The notes beneath the pieces were generated by a model. That model ran no database searches. It saw nothing but the letters and a program-made list of their open reading frames with translations, and was not told where the DNA came from. DNA of 64,000 nucleotides from Saccopteryx bilineata (lineage: Eukaryota > Chordata > Mammalia > Chiroptera > Emballonuridae): NCBI RefSeq assembly GCF_036850765.1, contig NC_089492.1:70925982-70989981 (forward strand). Direction: 5' to 3'. A program made the translations under genes and the position numbers. Shown here piece by piece: positions 48,100 through 59,689 of this stretch (positions are counted from its first letter, which is position 1; each line of letters opens with the position of its first letter).

Positions 48100-50530
48100 A
48101 AACTTCTTAAAATTTTTCCTTTCGCAAAGGGCATAACCACTAGGACAACATAATGTCAAGATTGCTCTAAGGAACTTTGGGGATTTATTCAAAATCAAAT
48201 AATTATACATATAAAAATTATAATTATTATAGAGTCTAGAAACTCATCTAATATTTTCTTTAGTGTTAAGAAGAGACAATATATCTACATGATTTGATCA
48301 TACATTACATATCTCTACTCAGTCAAATATTAACCAATTCAATTTTACAATATCTAAATTTTTCTCTCTTTATGATTGTACACATAAATAATCAGTTCTC
48401 AGCACAGAGAAGACAAAGTAACAGGAGTGAAGAGATTAGCTACTAATATAAATATATATATTTACATATATATATATACATATATATATGCCAATTACAT
48501 CTTCCAGAATGTGACCCTAAAACAGAAAAACCACCCAACCTCACTTTCTGTGTTATTACATACTAAAAAGCCTGATGACCATCTTAGATATTTTTGATAT
48601 CCTTACCTTTGCTGAAAACCAGACCAAGCATGCCTAGGCAAGCTATTAAATAAGCTAAAATTCCAGGCAAGCTAAATAAGTTAAAATGTACAAGTTTTAT
48701 GGTTTTCCATGCTGGGTATTTAGGAGTAAAGAGCTGTGATGGATGACACTTACCCTGATGGTCCAGGAAAATAATACTATACATGTGTCATAGAAAGATC
48801 AAGTGATAAATGGGAAAAACAGTAACAAGTAAATCTGAGTAAAGACTACATGAGTGTTCTTTGTACTATTCTAATTCTATTTCCAAATAAAAAGTTGAAA
48901 CTTAGAAATTACACGGCATTCTATCTGAAGTCAATAATACATATTTGGATTATACAACATTTTACAACACAAGAGTTTTTAAGGAAAAAAAATTAATGCT
49001 TTGTGAAGAAACTGTCAACTAATGATCACTTAGGAATAAATTTCAAACAAGAATGCCATGTAATGAAATGTAGCAATGGGGACTTGAGTTGAAATCATAG
49101 CAGGAAAAGAAAAAAGCATACACATTCCATAGTTTGGCCTGAGTGCTTCAAAAATTTAACACAGGCCTGCTACAAAATGCAGCAGATATCTAATTCAAGT
49201 GATATGTGATCTTATTTGCAGCAAAATACAGACAAACTGAAAAATAAAAAATCTGTCCTATCAGAAAACAATCAAGATGCAGAATGTCTTGGTTTTGACG
49301 GTTTTATTAAATAAGAATTCTTGTTCCCACTGCAGATCAATTAAAAATATATTTGAACCACCTTAAGAGCAAGGACAGGCAAGAAATATCCTCCAGGACA
49401 AACGCTGCAATCTTTTCTCCCACAAGATTACTACTATTCTGCCTGTCCATCACAATTTTAATTTCAAGTGTTCACCACGGTAAGAATAAAACGTAAAAAT
49501 GCATCAGAAGAGAAGTAATATATTGTTTGGCAAAAGTGCACCAAAATTGTGAAAACAAACATTAAAAATAAAGGTTTTCAGCTAACAGGGAAATACCTTT
49601 AAAGGAGCATCTCTCTCCTTTCCGCAGGAACCACGCACCTTAAAACCCTTCAGTACATTCTCCTAATTGAATGGTCCTTCCCTACCCAAGTAGTTCCTAA
49701 CCTCTGCGTGATCCTTTCCAAAGAAAATGATTCACAAATGCAAAATTCTGCAAATTTGCAGGGACTTTCAGAACCCTGAGGCCATTATCCCCGCCCCCCT
49801 CCCTAAGCTCCGGATTGTCTCTGCAGAACCCCCACCCCTCAACCCCGGCTCTCCCGGGAGGGACTGGCGGTGCTGCCCTCCCACAGAGGATTCTGTAACT
49901 GATCTTTGTCTCTTCGCCCAACTCCCTTCACCCCGGCAAGGTCACTAACTGCCAACTACCCCTTTAAGCCGAGCCACCTCGGTAGTGGTTCGTAAGAGCC
50001 ACAGCAGAACTTGCCTGTCATAGGTTCTATTTTGTCCCCTCGGCCCCACCTACCGTTTCAGCGTCTTACGTCTTTACCACTTGCCCATTATACAGAAATA
50101 GCCATCCCCACCCCGGAGCTCCCCTGACCCCCGCTCCCCCAGACCCACTCCCCTGTGAGCCTGCCCTCACCTCCCTTCCTCTCCAGCTTATCTCCCCTCC
50201 CCTCCGCTCCACTCCGCTGAGCTCCTCACCGTGGGGACCCGCCCCCCAGGCCTTCCCCTCCTTTTCCCTCCTCTCCCTCTCCCCCACTTCGTTGTGTCGC
50301 ACCCACCGTCCCTCTTCCCGCTGTTCCTACCCGGCCCTCACCACCCCACCTTCCAGCGCCCTCCGTAGGGTTCCCGCCTCCCCCTCCCCATGTCCCCGCA
50401 CCCCCAGAGTCCCACTGGTGCCAACCTCCTAGCCTCCTCCCAGCTCCTCCCTTCCGACACCTGTGTCATCCCACCCTCTCTACACGCCCCCCCCCCCATT
50501 CATTCGCCCCCTCCCTGGCTATCCTAACCC
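48100..50530. other. STAU2: STAU2 intron 1 near the promoter
   Basis: AT-rich to about 49700 with an AT microsatellite at about 48448-48490, then increasingly C-rich (plus strand) from 49760 toward the CpG island. This C-rich shoulder has few CpGs up to about 50200. Confidence 0.45.
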
Positions 50531-50741
50531 GCAGGACCTCCCCTCCCCCTCCAGCCAGGAGTGAGCCTGGGTAGGGGGGAAGCGCGGGGGAGGGGCAGCC
50601 ACGAAGGGGCCCGAGGCTCCTCCGAGGCTCCTGGGGGCTCGCAGCACGAGGTGGACTGCAGGGCTCCCCAGCACCCTCTCTCTCCTCCGCTTGCGAGGCG
50701 GAAGTGGGCCACCTGGGGCCCCCTGAACCCGGGTATTTTAC

Positions 50742-51010
50742 CTTCTGGCCAGGGATACTTTGCGGTCAGCTCCAACATTGGCAAACACTCCAGAGAACTG
50801 ACCCCGCTCGGCCGCCGCTGCCGCCGGCTTCCACCCCTCTGGCTCCCCGCCCCCAGCCTCCGCCTGCCTCCCCAGCGCTCCCGCCGCGCCCTCCCGGGTC
50901 CGCGCAGCGCGCCCCCGCCCTGGCGCGCTCCCGCCCTCCCTCCCTGCCCGCCAGCAGCCGAGCGCGGCCATTGTTCACGGCGCTGCTCCCGCCCCCTAGC
51001 GGCCATCTGG
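50742..51010 (-). other. STAU2: Candidate STAU2 non-coding exon 1
   Basis: Inferred first exon. On the minus strand the CpG-rich sequence passes into a less CG-rich stretch (about 50742-50800) that ends at CTGGCCAGAAG followed by gtaaaa, an acceptable splice donor. The right limit is a guess at the start site, placed near AACAATGGCCGCG and CAGATGGCCGC, which resemble initiator-type YY1 sites. The stretch holds open frames on both strands, but the known STAU2 start codons are in later exons, so I treat it as untranslated. An RNA-seq junction from 50742 to 43678 would prove it. Confidence 0.45.
50987..51005 (-). promoter_or_regulatory. CTCF-like motif in the STAU2 promoter
   Basis: The minus strand reads TGGCCGCTAGGGGGCGGGA, matching 15 of 19 positions of the usual CTCF consensus TGGCCACCAGGGGGCGCTA. 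The 12-base core CCGCTAGGGGGC differs from CCASYAGRKGGC at one base (the third). Confidence 0.45.
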
Positions 51011-51454
51011 GCTTCGCCACGGCGGCAGCCGCCCAAGTGCTGTGGTGCTGCTGCCAGCTGGCTGGGCCCACAGATCGAGGGCCTTTCCCGGGACCTTGGG
51101 AACAGGCGGCAAGTGCATGGGGAGCGCACCCTATGCGCAGTCCTCTGCTTCCAGCCCGGCTCCCCGCAGCCTCAGCTGCAAAGGGTGGGCCTTGGGCAGC
51201 CAGCTCCACACGGGCTTTCGTTCAGAGGCCGCCTCCCCCACCCGGTGGACCCTCTGCTCTTTCTAGACGGCAGACTGCGCCCGGATTCCCTGCCTGTACC
51301 TGCCCCAGGCTCTGCGGCTGCCCCGTCTGCTCTGCTGGGGACGCGCGACCATTCTGCGTCTCTCCAGCCGCAGCTGTGCGATGCACGTTTTAGCGGACCT
51401 TGCACCTTCCCAGGCTAGGGGGAGGAGGGGCGTGGAGGAGGGTAGGGGGATTAG

Positions 51455-53985
51455 TGCCGCTATCTCGACCAGGAAACACCAGTGATCCGTAATCACCTGC
51501 TCGCCGAGACAGGCAGGGTGGCCAAACATCCTTGACAAAAAAAAAAAAAAAAGTACTTAGTCACATAAAAAAGAAATCCTTGGAACCAAAAATGAGGACC
51601 ATTTTACAACAGTGCCCTAGATCCTAGCTTGTTGAGATAAGGTTGCCAGAAAACTTGAATTACTTCCTGATTTGTCCTGGTTTTGATGTGGGTTACTGGT
51701 GCCCAGATAACTTAAACCCAGTTGGGCCCAAATAAATTCCACACTTCATTTAGTAAATGACACCGAAAACAATCTGACAAAGTCTAGAAATAGAAATATT
51801 CCCGTTTTCCCAAAAGTATCAATTTATATTATTCCCAGAGTTCCTTCTTCGCATGGGTTCACCTGAGAAATGTCTACCAGGCCTGTGATTTCAGCCAGTA
51901 CTTAAAATCAATGGTTGTCTTATCTACAACTGGGAAACAGTAGCATATGGTTAAGAGGGCAGCGGAAGTAGATAACCAGGTCTGGTTATTCACTTGCATG
52001 TTACTTACCCAATGAGTCAGTTATTCTATTGTTTAACAGGAGATTACATACAATCATGTGTTTAAATGTAATACATACCAGTGCCTGGTATGTGGTAGGT
52101 CTCATGTGGTGAGATATGAGCCACTGCTGTTTTTGCCTAGAATTTTCCTATGCTCCTTCCCCTCTGCACCTCTGCAAAGTCCCTCAAACTTAACATGTGG
52201 CATCCTCCCCAAATCCGCATTGGTTCTTGGTCAGTGACTTCTGGCTGATCAAACCTAGCACCTAGTCAACATTTAAATACTTGCTGCATGTTTGGAATAA
52301 ACATAGGCTCTTTACACCAGCAGTACCAAGGGACATGCCTCCCACCTCCGGGTCTTTCAGTAGGCTATTGTTTTGCCCTGCAAGTCCATCCTCGCCTCCT
52401 TGATAAACATATCATCCTTCAGATCATTTCAACATCACCTCTCTGAGAGACACTCTCTTACTCCTCTGAGCAGGCCAGCGTTCTCCTGGCTCTCTCCTCT
52501 GACATTGTTGTTGGACTGTTGGTTTTCAGCCTGTCTCTATCACCAGACAGTGCACTAAGAGCAGGCTCTGTGTCTCAGTTATTTTTGTAGTTATTTTGTA
52601 TTTTAAGTGGAGGGAAATGCTTTTGGAATAAATGGATGAGTCTATGTTCTTGGAAATGACTCTGATGTGGTCAGAAACTTTATTAACATTGATTCAGATC
52701 ATTAAAAGTAATTGAAAACTTTATCTCCACCATAACTTTTTCTTATAACTGATTTTAAGTCTTTGGTTATCCAGTTGCTAACTAGGAGACCATGGACGTG
52801 TTACATTTGAACCACCAAATAGAATAAATGTTTAGAAGCCATAATTATCAGAGAGAACGTTGTGCGCAAGGTATATAGGTAGCATATGTATATGAAATCA
52901 CCTGAGTGATGTGGAAATCCACACATAAATCTATGATATTGATTTTACTTTAAAATGAAATATTTGCATAGGAGGTGAAAATAATGGATAACTAAAGAGG
53001 AGTGATCCTATTGCCAGCTGACTAAAACAGGGCAACCAATTTGTCAATGCATTTTTAACAGATATCATCATTCAAATATTCAACCATCAGAAAAAAAATA
53101 GTGTTTTTAAATTCATTGTGGTCATGTGTAAGCAATTTGAATGGGACAGGTTCCAGAATCACAAACCACAATTTCTCTTCCAGGTATGTCCTCTCTTTTA
53201 TTGCATGTGCACCGTAAGGGTTCAGAATAAGCCACTCCAAGATGTACCTTCTGTGGTATGCATTTGAGCTAAAGGCAACAGAGACCCTGTGGGCTCAAGA
53301 GAAACTTGCCCATAACAAAAGTTATCTCCAGAAATAACTTTTTATGAGATATCTATATGGCAGGGAAAACTACTACTTACTGAAATTATCTTCCCTTCTT
53401 ATCCTTCTGCCCTTTGAAGCCCAAAGAGGCACCTTATCTCATCCTTAGCTCCGAATGCCATAAATACCTCCTTTTAAACTTTCTGTCCCTGAACCTCTCA
53501 TGTAGGTGGGCCTCTCTCTCACCTGCCTATGTATGTAGGGTTCCCAGGCATACATGTGTATTATTTTTGGTCACTTTTTTTCTTGTTAATCTGCCTGTTG
53601 TGGATTTAATTACTAGATCAGCAGAAAGAACCTTGAGGGTAGAGGAAAGTTTCTTCCTTTCCCCAAGACTTACTTATGCTACATCTATCTATAGAACAAG
53701 CACCCACAGAAAGTCTTCTTCTGTTCAGTGGTGTTTTTTTTTCTAGCCTGAGTTCTTCCTCTGTCTTTTTAATGCAACAGTCCACAATATCATTACTATT
53801 ATTACTATTATTATTATTATTATTACAATGATTGACATAATTTTAACATAATTTCTTTCCATTTTGCCCATGCCTAATCTGGGAAGGTCTCTCCAGATCT
53901 TTGATTAACTTAGCTTTACCCAGTAGAGTTTCTGGGGAAAATAAAATTGTTTTCATTCCGTGCCTTTCATTAGCTTTTAGGGATG
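51455..53985. other. Intergenic flank upstream of STAU2
   Basis: Short A run at about 51537-51553, an (ATT)n tract at 53797-53825. No repeat family or gene recognised with confidence. Confidence 0.4.
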
Positions 53986-54009
53986 GGAGAGTGTGATGTG
54001 ATACAATAA

Positions 54010-55215
54010 GAAATATTCATTTTGCTATTTGCCCAGGGTTTCTGTTATAAAGCTCCTAAAACCCTTGTAATTTCCTAAGTGGTAAGACAGAATCATTATT
54101 TGTTATAATATCCTAAAATAGCTACAGAGTATTACAGGTGAAATTGCTTTGTTAATCATAGCAAATTTCATTCAACCACATCTGCATTTATGTTATAAGA
54201 TGACTTTTGGAAAGACCCTAAAAATCAGAGTTCTGGTTGCCAAGGAAACCAAAGGGGTTTTTAGAGGTTTTGAACTTTTAGCCTCATCCCTTGACCTCCA
54301 GGGAGGGTAGGAGGATCCAAGGATCACCAATGGCCAATGATTTAATCATGCCTACATAATGAAACCTCCATACAAAACCCTAACCAAAGGAGAAGCCTCC
54401 AGGTCTTGAAGCACATTTGAGGTGCTAGGAGGGTGGAATCCCTGGAAGTTCTGGGTCCCTCATACCTTGTTGTAATGCTGATGGCCGAGGCCAGGCAGGT
54501 ACACACTGGATTTGAGCAGACAGTAGAGGAACTGCAGTGCCAGAAAGTATTGGGCCATTCCTGTTTATTAGATTCTTGCAATGGCAGAGGAACAAACAGG
54601 CAGAGAAAAACCTCTCCTCACTGCAGCAGGCAAACGAACAGCAAAATGGCCCCTCACAGTGGCAGGCAGGCAATCTGCAATCCGGCCTAAATTAAATCAT
54701 CCGTAGCCTTACATAGGCTATGCACACGTGGCAACGTCACGTGTTCATGCACTAATCATACAAAGTACGAGCGAGCAAACCTAACACAGCTGTTTTCCCA
54801 ACACTTGTTCTATGCATCTCTTTAATATGGCTGTGCCTGAGTTGTACATTTTTATAATAAACCCGTACTTTAGCAAGTAGACTGTTTTCCTGAGTTCTGT
54901 GAGCCACTCTAGAAAATTATCGAAACTGAGGAGAGGGTGGTGGGGACCCTAGATTTATTTATACCCACCTGGTCAGAAACACAAGGTGACAACCTGGACT
55001 TGCAATTGACATCGGAAGTGACGGGAGTGGGACAATGCTGTAGGACTGAGCTCCTACTTAACTTGTAAGGTCTGTGCTCCCCCCGACCTATTAGTGTCAG
55101 AATTGCTTGGCATAGAACATCCACACCTCTGGTGTCAGAGGTGTAAGTAAAGAAATACTATGCTTTTCTCCCCATATAGTTGGTGTCCAGAAAGCCAGGG
55201 AATTGGTTGGTGGTG
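54010..55215 (+). mobile_element. Old LTR (ERVL/MaLR-like) split by a younger solo LTR
   Basis: Typical old mammalian LTR wording: 'tctggttgccaaggaaacc', 'taatgaaacctccatacaaa', then after the insertion 'tctatgcatctctttaatatgg', AATAAA (ataataaacccg), 'gttctgtgagccactctaga', 'cacaaggtgacaacctggac'. Plus orientation from the poly-A signal. Limits are approximate. Confidence 0.6.
54471..54803 (-). mobile_element. Solo LTR of an endogenous retrovirus
   Basis: 333 bp starting TG and ending CA on both strands' terms (plus: TGTAATGCTG...TTTTCCCAACA), with a 5-bp target duplication cttgt at 54466-54470 and 54804-54808. On the minus strand it carries an AATAAA signal (ctaataaacaggaatggc), so the retroviral sense is minus. 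No gag, pol or env sequence remains; a single LTR left by recombination is the simplest reading. Family unnamed. Confidence 0.82.
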
Positions 55216-55678
55216 TGGAAAGACATTCCAGAGAACGAATCTATAATTTGGTTTTATTCCCTCATCTTTATCCTAAATTTATAATACTTTTCTTTGAACC
55301 ATATACATGACAAAGCCTAGAAATGTGCCTTGTTTATAATCATTTAAATTTCCTTGCAATGGAAATAAATTTGTAACATTTCTAAATTGGGGTGGGGGTG
55401 GAAGATGTGGGGAGAAGGCAGGTGTTCCTTCTTAAGTTCAATGATACCTTCAAACTTTAATTGTGACTATTTTGATAGAGGCATCATCTTAGCAATCACC
55501 TCTCAGGATTTCCTCATTGTCCCCTCTTCAAAAACTTCATTATTCATCCAACATTCTTTCTCCTTTCCATTTATAAAGGGAAAAAGAAAACCCTGACTCT
55601 TGCAGCTACTGACACCGTTTCATTCTTTCTTCTCTTTGGTAATTGTAAATGACATTCTAAATCAGTAAGACATTGCAG

Positions 55679-55815
55679 CCCTGGCCTGCTGGTTCAGTGA
55701 ATGAAGCACTGACACTGTACACCAAGGGTATGCGTTCAATCCCCGGCTAGGGCACATAGGACAATCAATCAATGAGTACTCAACTAAGTGGAACAGTGAG
55801 TTGATTGATGCTTCC

Positions 55816-55852
<37 letters not shown>

Positions 55853-55915
55853 TTTCCCTCCCTCCCTTCTTCCTTTCTCTCTCTCTCTCAAATCAATGAT
55901 AAAGATTTTGAAAAT
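55679..55915 (+). mobile_element. SINE class D
   Basis: Target duplication gacattgcag / gatattgcag at 55669-55678 and 55916-55925; head ccctggcctgctggttcagt; long CT tract. Confidence 0.93.
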
Positions 55916-55919
55916 GATA

Positions 55920-56690
55920 TTGCAGCATAATAAACCATCCCAAAATTTAGTGGTTTAAAACAAGCAATTTATTTAGTTCAGGCAGTTTTGGCAAGGCTCA
56001 GTATTTGTCCCTGCTTTGCCCAATATCAGCAGGCCAGCTCACAGGCTGGGGGCAAAATTGCCCAAGGGTGCACTCCTATTTGTGGCTGATGCTGGCTGTC
56101 TGTGGGGGCCTCAGTGGGGCTGGCGACCAGAACACTACTTGTTGTCTCTCTGTAGCATAGGAGCTGGGTTGCAAGAAACAGGAAGTCAGAGACACCAGTT
56201 TTTGAAGGCCTGGGCCCAGTAGCTGGCACTGATATGCTGTAAATCAGGGGTCGGAACCTGAGGCTCTTTTGATGGCTGCATCTGGCTTGCAGACAAATTC
56301 TTTAATAAAAAAAATAATAACGTTAAAAATATAAAACATTCCCATGTATTTATATTACAATCCATTCATTTCCTACCGCTCATGTTCATGATTGCGGGTG
56401 GCTGGGGCCAATCACAGCTGTCCTCCGAGACAACACCAAATTTTTATTGGATAATGCGAAACGTACACGGGTCGTTGTATGGCTCTCATGGAATTACATT
56501 TTAAAATACGTGGCGTTCATGACTCTCTCAGCCAAAAAACTTCCTGACCCCTGCTGTAAATTCTGCTGTTTTAAGTCCAGTAGTCACAGGGCCCAGATTC
56601 AAGGGGCGCCCCAACTCTCCATGGGAGGGATGTCAAAGAATTTTAGGGTCACATTTAAAATGCCATACAATGATAAGGTGCCAAGGAATT
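55920..56690. repeat. Ancient interspersed repeat, split by hAT
   Basis: 'aaaatttagtggtttaaaaca' at left and 'gggcccagattcaaggggcg', 'gggagggatgtcaaagaatt' at right follow a widespread old mammalian repeat. It is interrupted by the hAT at 56245-56553, which shows that repeat is older. Family not assigned. Confidence 0.45.
56245..56553. mobile_element. hAT MITE with perfect target duplication
   Basis: Ends CAGGGGTCGGAACCTGAGGC and AACTTCCTGACCCCTG (inverted, diverged); perfect 8-bp duplication ctgtaaat at 56237-56244 and 56554-56561. 309 bp, non-coding. Confidence 0.92.
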
Positions 56691-56870
56691 GCAAAAATTG
56701 TTAACATTAGTATATATTTTAAAAGGAAGTCAGGCCCCCTAACCCCTCCTCTCTGAAAAGAAAAAAAACACCCAGAGAAAGAGATTAAAGGGGCAAAAGT
56801 TAGTAACTAATCATAGTTCTCTGGAAGGATAAAATTTATCTGAAAACTTCCTCTTCCCCATCCTTAAGAC

Positions 56871-57201
56871 CAGGGGTCCCCAAACTACGGCCCGCAGGCC
56901 ACATGCAGCCCCCTGAGTCCATTTATCCGGCCCCCGCTGCACTTCCGGAAGGGGCACCTCTTTCATTGGTGGTCAGTGAGAGGAGCATAGTTCCCATTGA
57001 AATACTGGTCAGTTTGTTGATTTAAATTTACTTGTTCTTTATTTTAAATATTGTTTTTGCTCCCATTTTGTTTTTTTACTTGAAAATAAGATTTGTGCAG
57101 TGTGCATAGGGATTTGTTCATAGTTTTTTTTATAGTCCGGCCCTCCAACGGTCTGAGGGACAGTGAACTGGCCCCCTGTGTAAAAAGTTTGGGGACCCCT
57201 G
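56871..57201. mobile_element. hAT MITE with perfect target duplication
   Basis: Ends CAGGGGTCCCCAAACTACGG and AGTTTGGGGACCCCTG (inverted). Perfect 8-bp duplication cttaagac at 56863-56870 and 57202-57209. The subterminal GC-rich arms (cggcccgcaggccac; ggccctccaac) can pair. 331 bp, non-coding. Confidence 0.93.
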
Positions 57202-57415
57202 CTTAAGACCCTTTAGGATACAATGTTTACATATCTTAATTAAAATTCCTACACTGATTCTAACTCCTCCTCCCCTCCTGGAGTCCTGAGAGTGAGGTAT
57301 CATGAGCCCGCTCACTTTGCTTGAAAACCTGCATTGTGTAACATTTTATATGCTTTCTAATAATCACCCCTTTTGAAATCTTTTATATGTATAAAAACTT
57401 GTAAACTAAACAAGC

Positions 57416-57453
57416 GGGGACTAGCTTATTAGGTTTTCTAATAAGCTAGCCCC
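57416..57453. repeat. Hairpin-forming inverted repeat
   Basis: GGGG-A-CTAGCTTATTAG (57416-57432), loop GTTTT, then CTAATAAGCTAGCCCC (57438-57453): 16 paired bases with a single bulged A. Confidence 0.9.
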
Positions 57454-58955
57454 AACACTTTTAGCAAAGGTAATTTCATTTAGCTTCTCTCCTTATCCTA
57501 AGCTAAACATTTTGTAGCGACAGGGATGAGGGTAGACACTAGAAAATTTGGGAATGTCTTTGCCAGGTATGTAAAACAATTATCACTACTGTGTTATCTT
57601 GTGGTCTTGATGTGTAAGAATGCTTTTCCTTTTAATAGATCCTATAGATAGATGTAAGCTTCTTAGTAATTGACTGTTGTACCACGCTCCCTCCTTACCC
57701 ACCCAACCAGTACTTGATTTTGTATAAAAGAAGGTTCAGAACTGTAAGAGGGCCTACATGATTTGAAACTTTGACCCATGTAGCTAGCTAGCCGGCTAAT
57801 TAACAAACTCCTCAAATTTCTTCTGTAAACTGCCTGGCGTCTCTACATAACCCGCGGATTGCAGTACTTTATAACAACACATTTTCTGAAGCATATCATA
57901 TTGTTTTACTGCATTGCTCCAGAGTAAAAAAACAAAAAACAAAAGTGGCACTAAAAATTTCCTACCATGAATACTTGGGTCTGCATGAATCATGGCAGCT
58001 GACTTTCCTTCTCTTGCACCTTCCGGGCCCACTGAAGACAGCTGCACACCCGAAGGATGGGTTACAGAAACCAGGTTCGAGAGGAACAGGGCCAAATGTG
58101 CTCTTCTAGTCCCCTCTCCTCCCCGGGCAAGGGGCAGGGTTTGGCAAGTGCAGGCAGGGAGCCGTGGCAGCAACAAAAGCAATAAGGAGCAAGTTGGAAG
58201 CTGGAGGACACTCCCAGGCCATGCCATGAATGGTAACAATCACACGGTGTTTCTGGGACATTCTACAGTGGGAAGGGGGCTTCCATGCCAGGGAAACGTG
58301 ACCTAGGAAAGGAGCAGCAGAAGGCAGCCAGACAAGGTCAGGCCGACGGGCAGCATCAGAAGCACCCATCAACCAGAGCAGGGGTTGTTGCTCCGTGTCC
58401 CAGTCCCACCCAAGCATCACCTGCAGGCTCCACACGAAAGTGGGATCCAGAACATACTACCCCAAAATATGGCAACTTGGCAAATTGCTTATTGTAAGCT
58501 AAAGGAATTTAAGAAATGGTGGATGCAGGCAGGACTTTCTGCCCTACCCCTGAATGAGTCATATCCCGTCCTGTAGAAGGTACCCCCCTATACTCAGAAA
58601 TAAGGAGCACTCTCATCTCCAAAGATGAAAAGCCACAGAGGGGATGTGCTGAGACAGGCCCTGCCGAGCTGTCCCCGGGTCGCTACAGCTTGTCCCAGCG
58701 TGACTTGGCGAGACTTCTGCTCCTCACCAAACCTGGTGTGACAGCACGCAGGTCCCAGTGTCCTTCAGGTCTGCGTCTCCTCGGGGAGGCTCCGTGCCAC
58801 CCAAGACTTGTATTAAACACATCCGTATGCTTTTCTCGTCTGACTCTCTTCTGTTACAGAGTCCAAGTCGAGAACTTAGACATCTAGAGGTAAGAGTTTT
58901 TTCCTGTCCTCCACCTGCCGGTGACAATGAGGCCTGTTGGTGCGTTAGGAGTCGT
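57454..58955. other. Intergenic, LTR-like sequence
   Basis: Contains promoter- and LTR-like texture: a TATA-like box (tgtataaaagaagg at about 57721), and near 58800-58885 'cccaagacttgtattaaaca...ctgttacagagtccaagtcg', like the R/U5 end of an ERV1-type LTR. No coding region or LTR pair could be delimited. Open frames 57796-58239 (-) and 57992-58306 (+) have no recognisable domain. Confidence 0.3.
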
Positions 58956-58957
58956 CA

Positions 58958-59128
58958 GGCCCTGGCCGACAACTCTGTTTGTTGGAGTGTCGTCCTGAAG
59001 CACCCAGCTTGCCGGTTTGATCCCTAGTCAGGGCACATACAGGGACAGATCAGTGTTTTTGCCTCTCTCTCTCTCTCTCTCTCTCCCCTTTCCTCTCTCT
59101 AAAGTCAGTAAAATAAACATTAAAAAAA
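58958..59128 (+). mobile_element. SINE class D
   Basis: Head ggccctggccgacaactctg, ccggtttgatccctagtcag, acatacagggacagatcagt, CT tract and A-rich end. Confidence 0.85.
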
Positions 59129-59689
59129 AGTTTCTCAAGTTTATTTTTTATAAAAGAAGTTGTCTGGTGCCTCTCTGTGCCCCTGGTGTTGTGAGGGGCC
59201 AGTGACTTGTCTGCCCAAGTTCCTGGTATTGCTGTTCCACATCCTGTGAACTCCCTCCAACACACACACCACTTCTTAAGGCCTGATATACGACTTTTCT
59301 ATCTAGTACCTGCTGGCCCCGTTGCTTAGGGCTGCACACACCTGGGTTCTCTAACCTCTCAGGACCCTGGCCCCTAACGGCTGTCTCAGATGTCCAAAGA
59401 GAATAAACCACTGTTACCAAGGCCGGTTGTTGACCCTCTCTTTTCCTTCCTCCCCCACTTCCAACTTCTACTGCCAACCTTGACTGAGTTTATGCACCTC
59501 CCTGGAGTTCAGCCAACCATTTGGGAATGTAGGCAGTGGTAGGCAGTTAGATGTGAGCAGCACAAGGACAATAGGCCAAGCACAGGTTGTCGCCAGGACA
59601 GAAAGCCCCAGGTGCTTAGCAACCAGCAAAACCTGGAAGACAAGGATCTTGCCCCCAGGCACCTTTCCTCCACCAGATATTGCCGGTTA

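Larger units (their letters stand above)
1..51010 (-). other. STAU2: STAU2 gene span, 5' half
   Basis: Minus-strand span from the CpG-island promoter to the left edge of the window. Staufen-2 is a double-stranded-RNA-binding protein of RNA granules that works in dendritic mRNA transport, mRNA stability and asymmetric division of neural progenitors (family knowledge). Identification rests on four translated exons that together read as the STAU2 N-terminus, in order and in phase, through dsRBD1 and the first half of dsRBD2. The later dsRBDs and the C-terminus are outside the window on the left. Introns total roughly 47 kb and are mostly repeats. The right limit is inferred from promoter sequence, not from a transcript. 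Confidence 0.93.
50540..51450. promoter_or_regulatory. CpG island, STAU2 promoter (probably bidirectional)
   Basis: This is the only strongly CG-rich segment in the window, with many CpG dinucleotides, GC boxes (cccgccccc, gcccccgccc) and no TATA box. It lies just upstream of the STAU2 5' exons, the right place for a housekeeping-type promoter. CpG-island promoters commonly fire both ways, and in human an antisense transcript leaves the STAU2 promoter region; whether that happens here cannot be seen. A GC- and C-rich shoulder extends left to about 49760. Confidence 0.8.

Noticed and set aside
50561..51418. 285-codon plus-strand open frame in the CpG island, with 201- and 147-codon frames on the minus strand over the same bases
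   Set aside because: Overlapping long frames on both strands are expected in GC-rich DNA poor in stop codons. The translations are low-complexity Pro/Ala/Arg/Gly with no domain, and the locus is a promoter.
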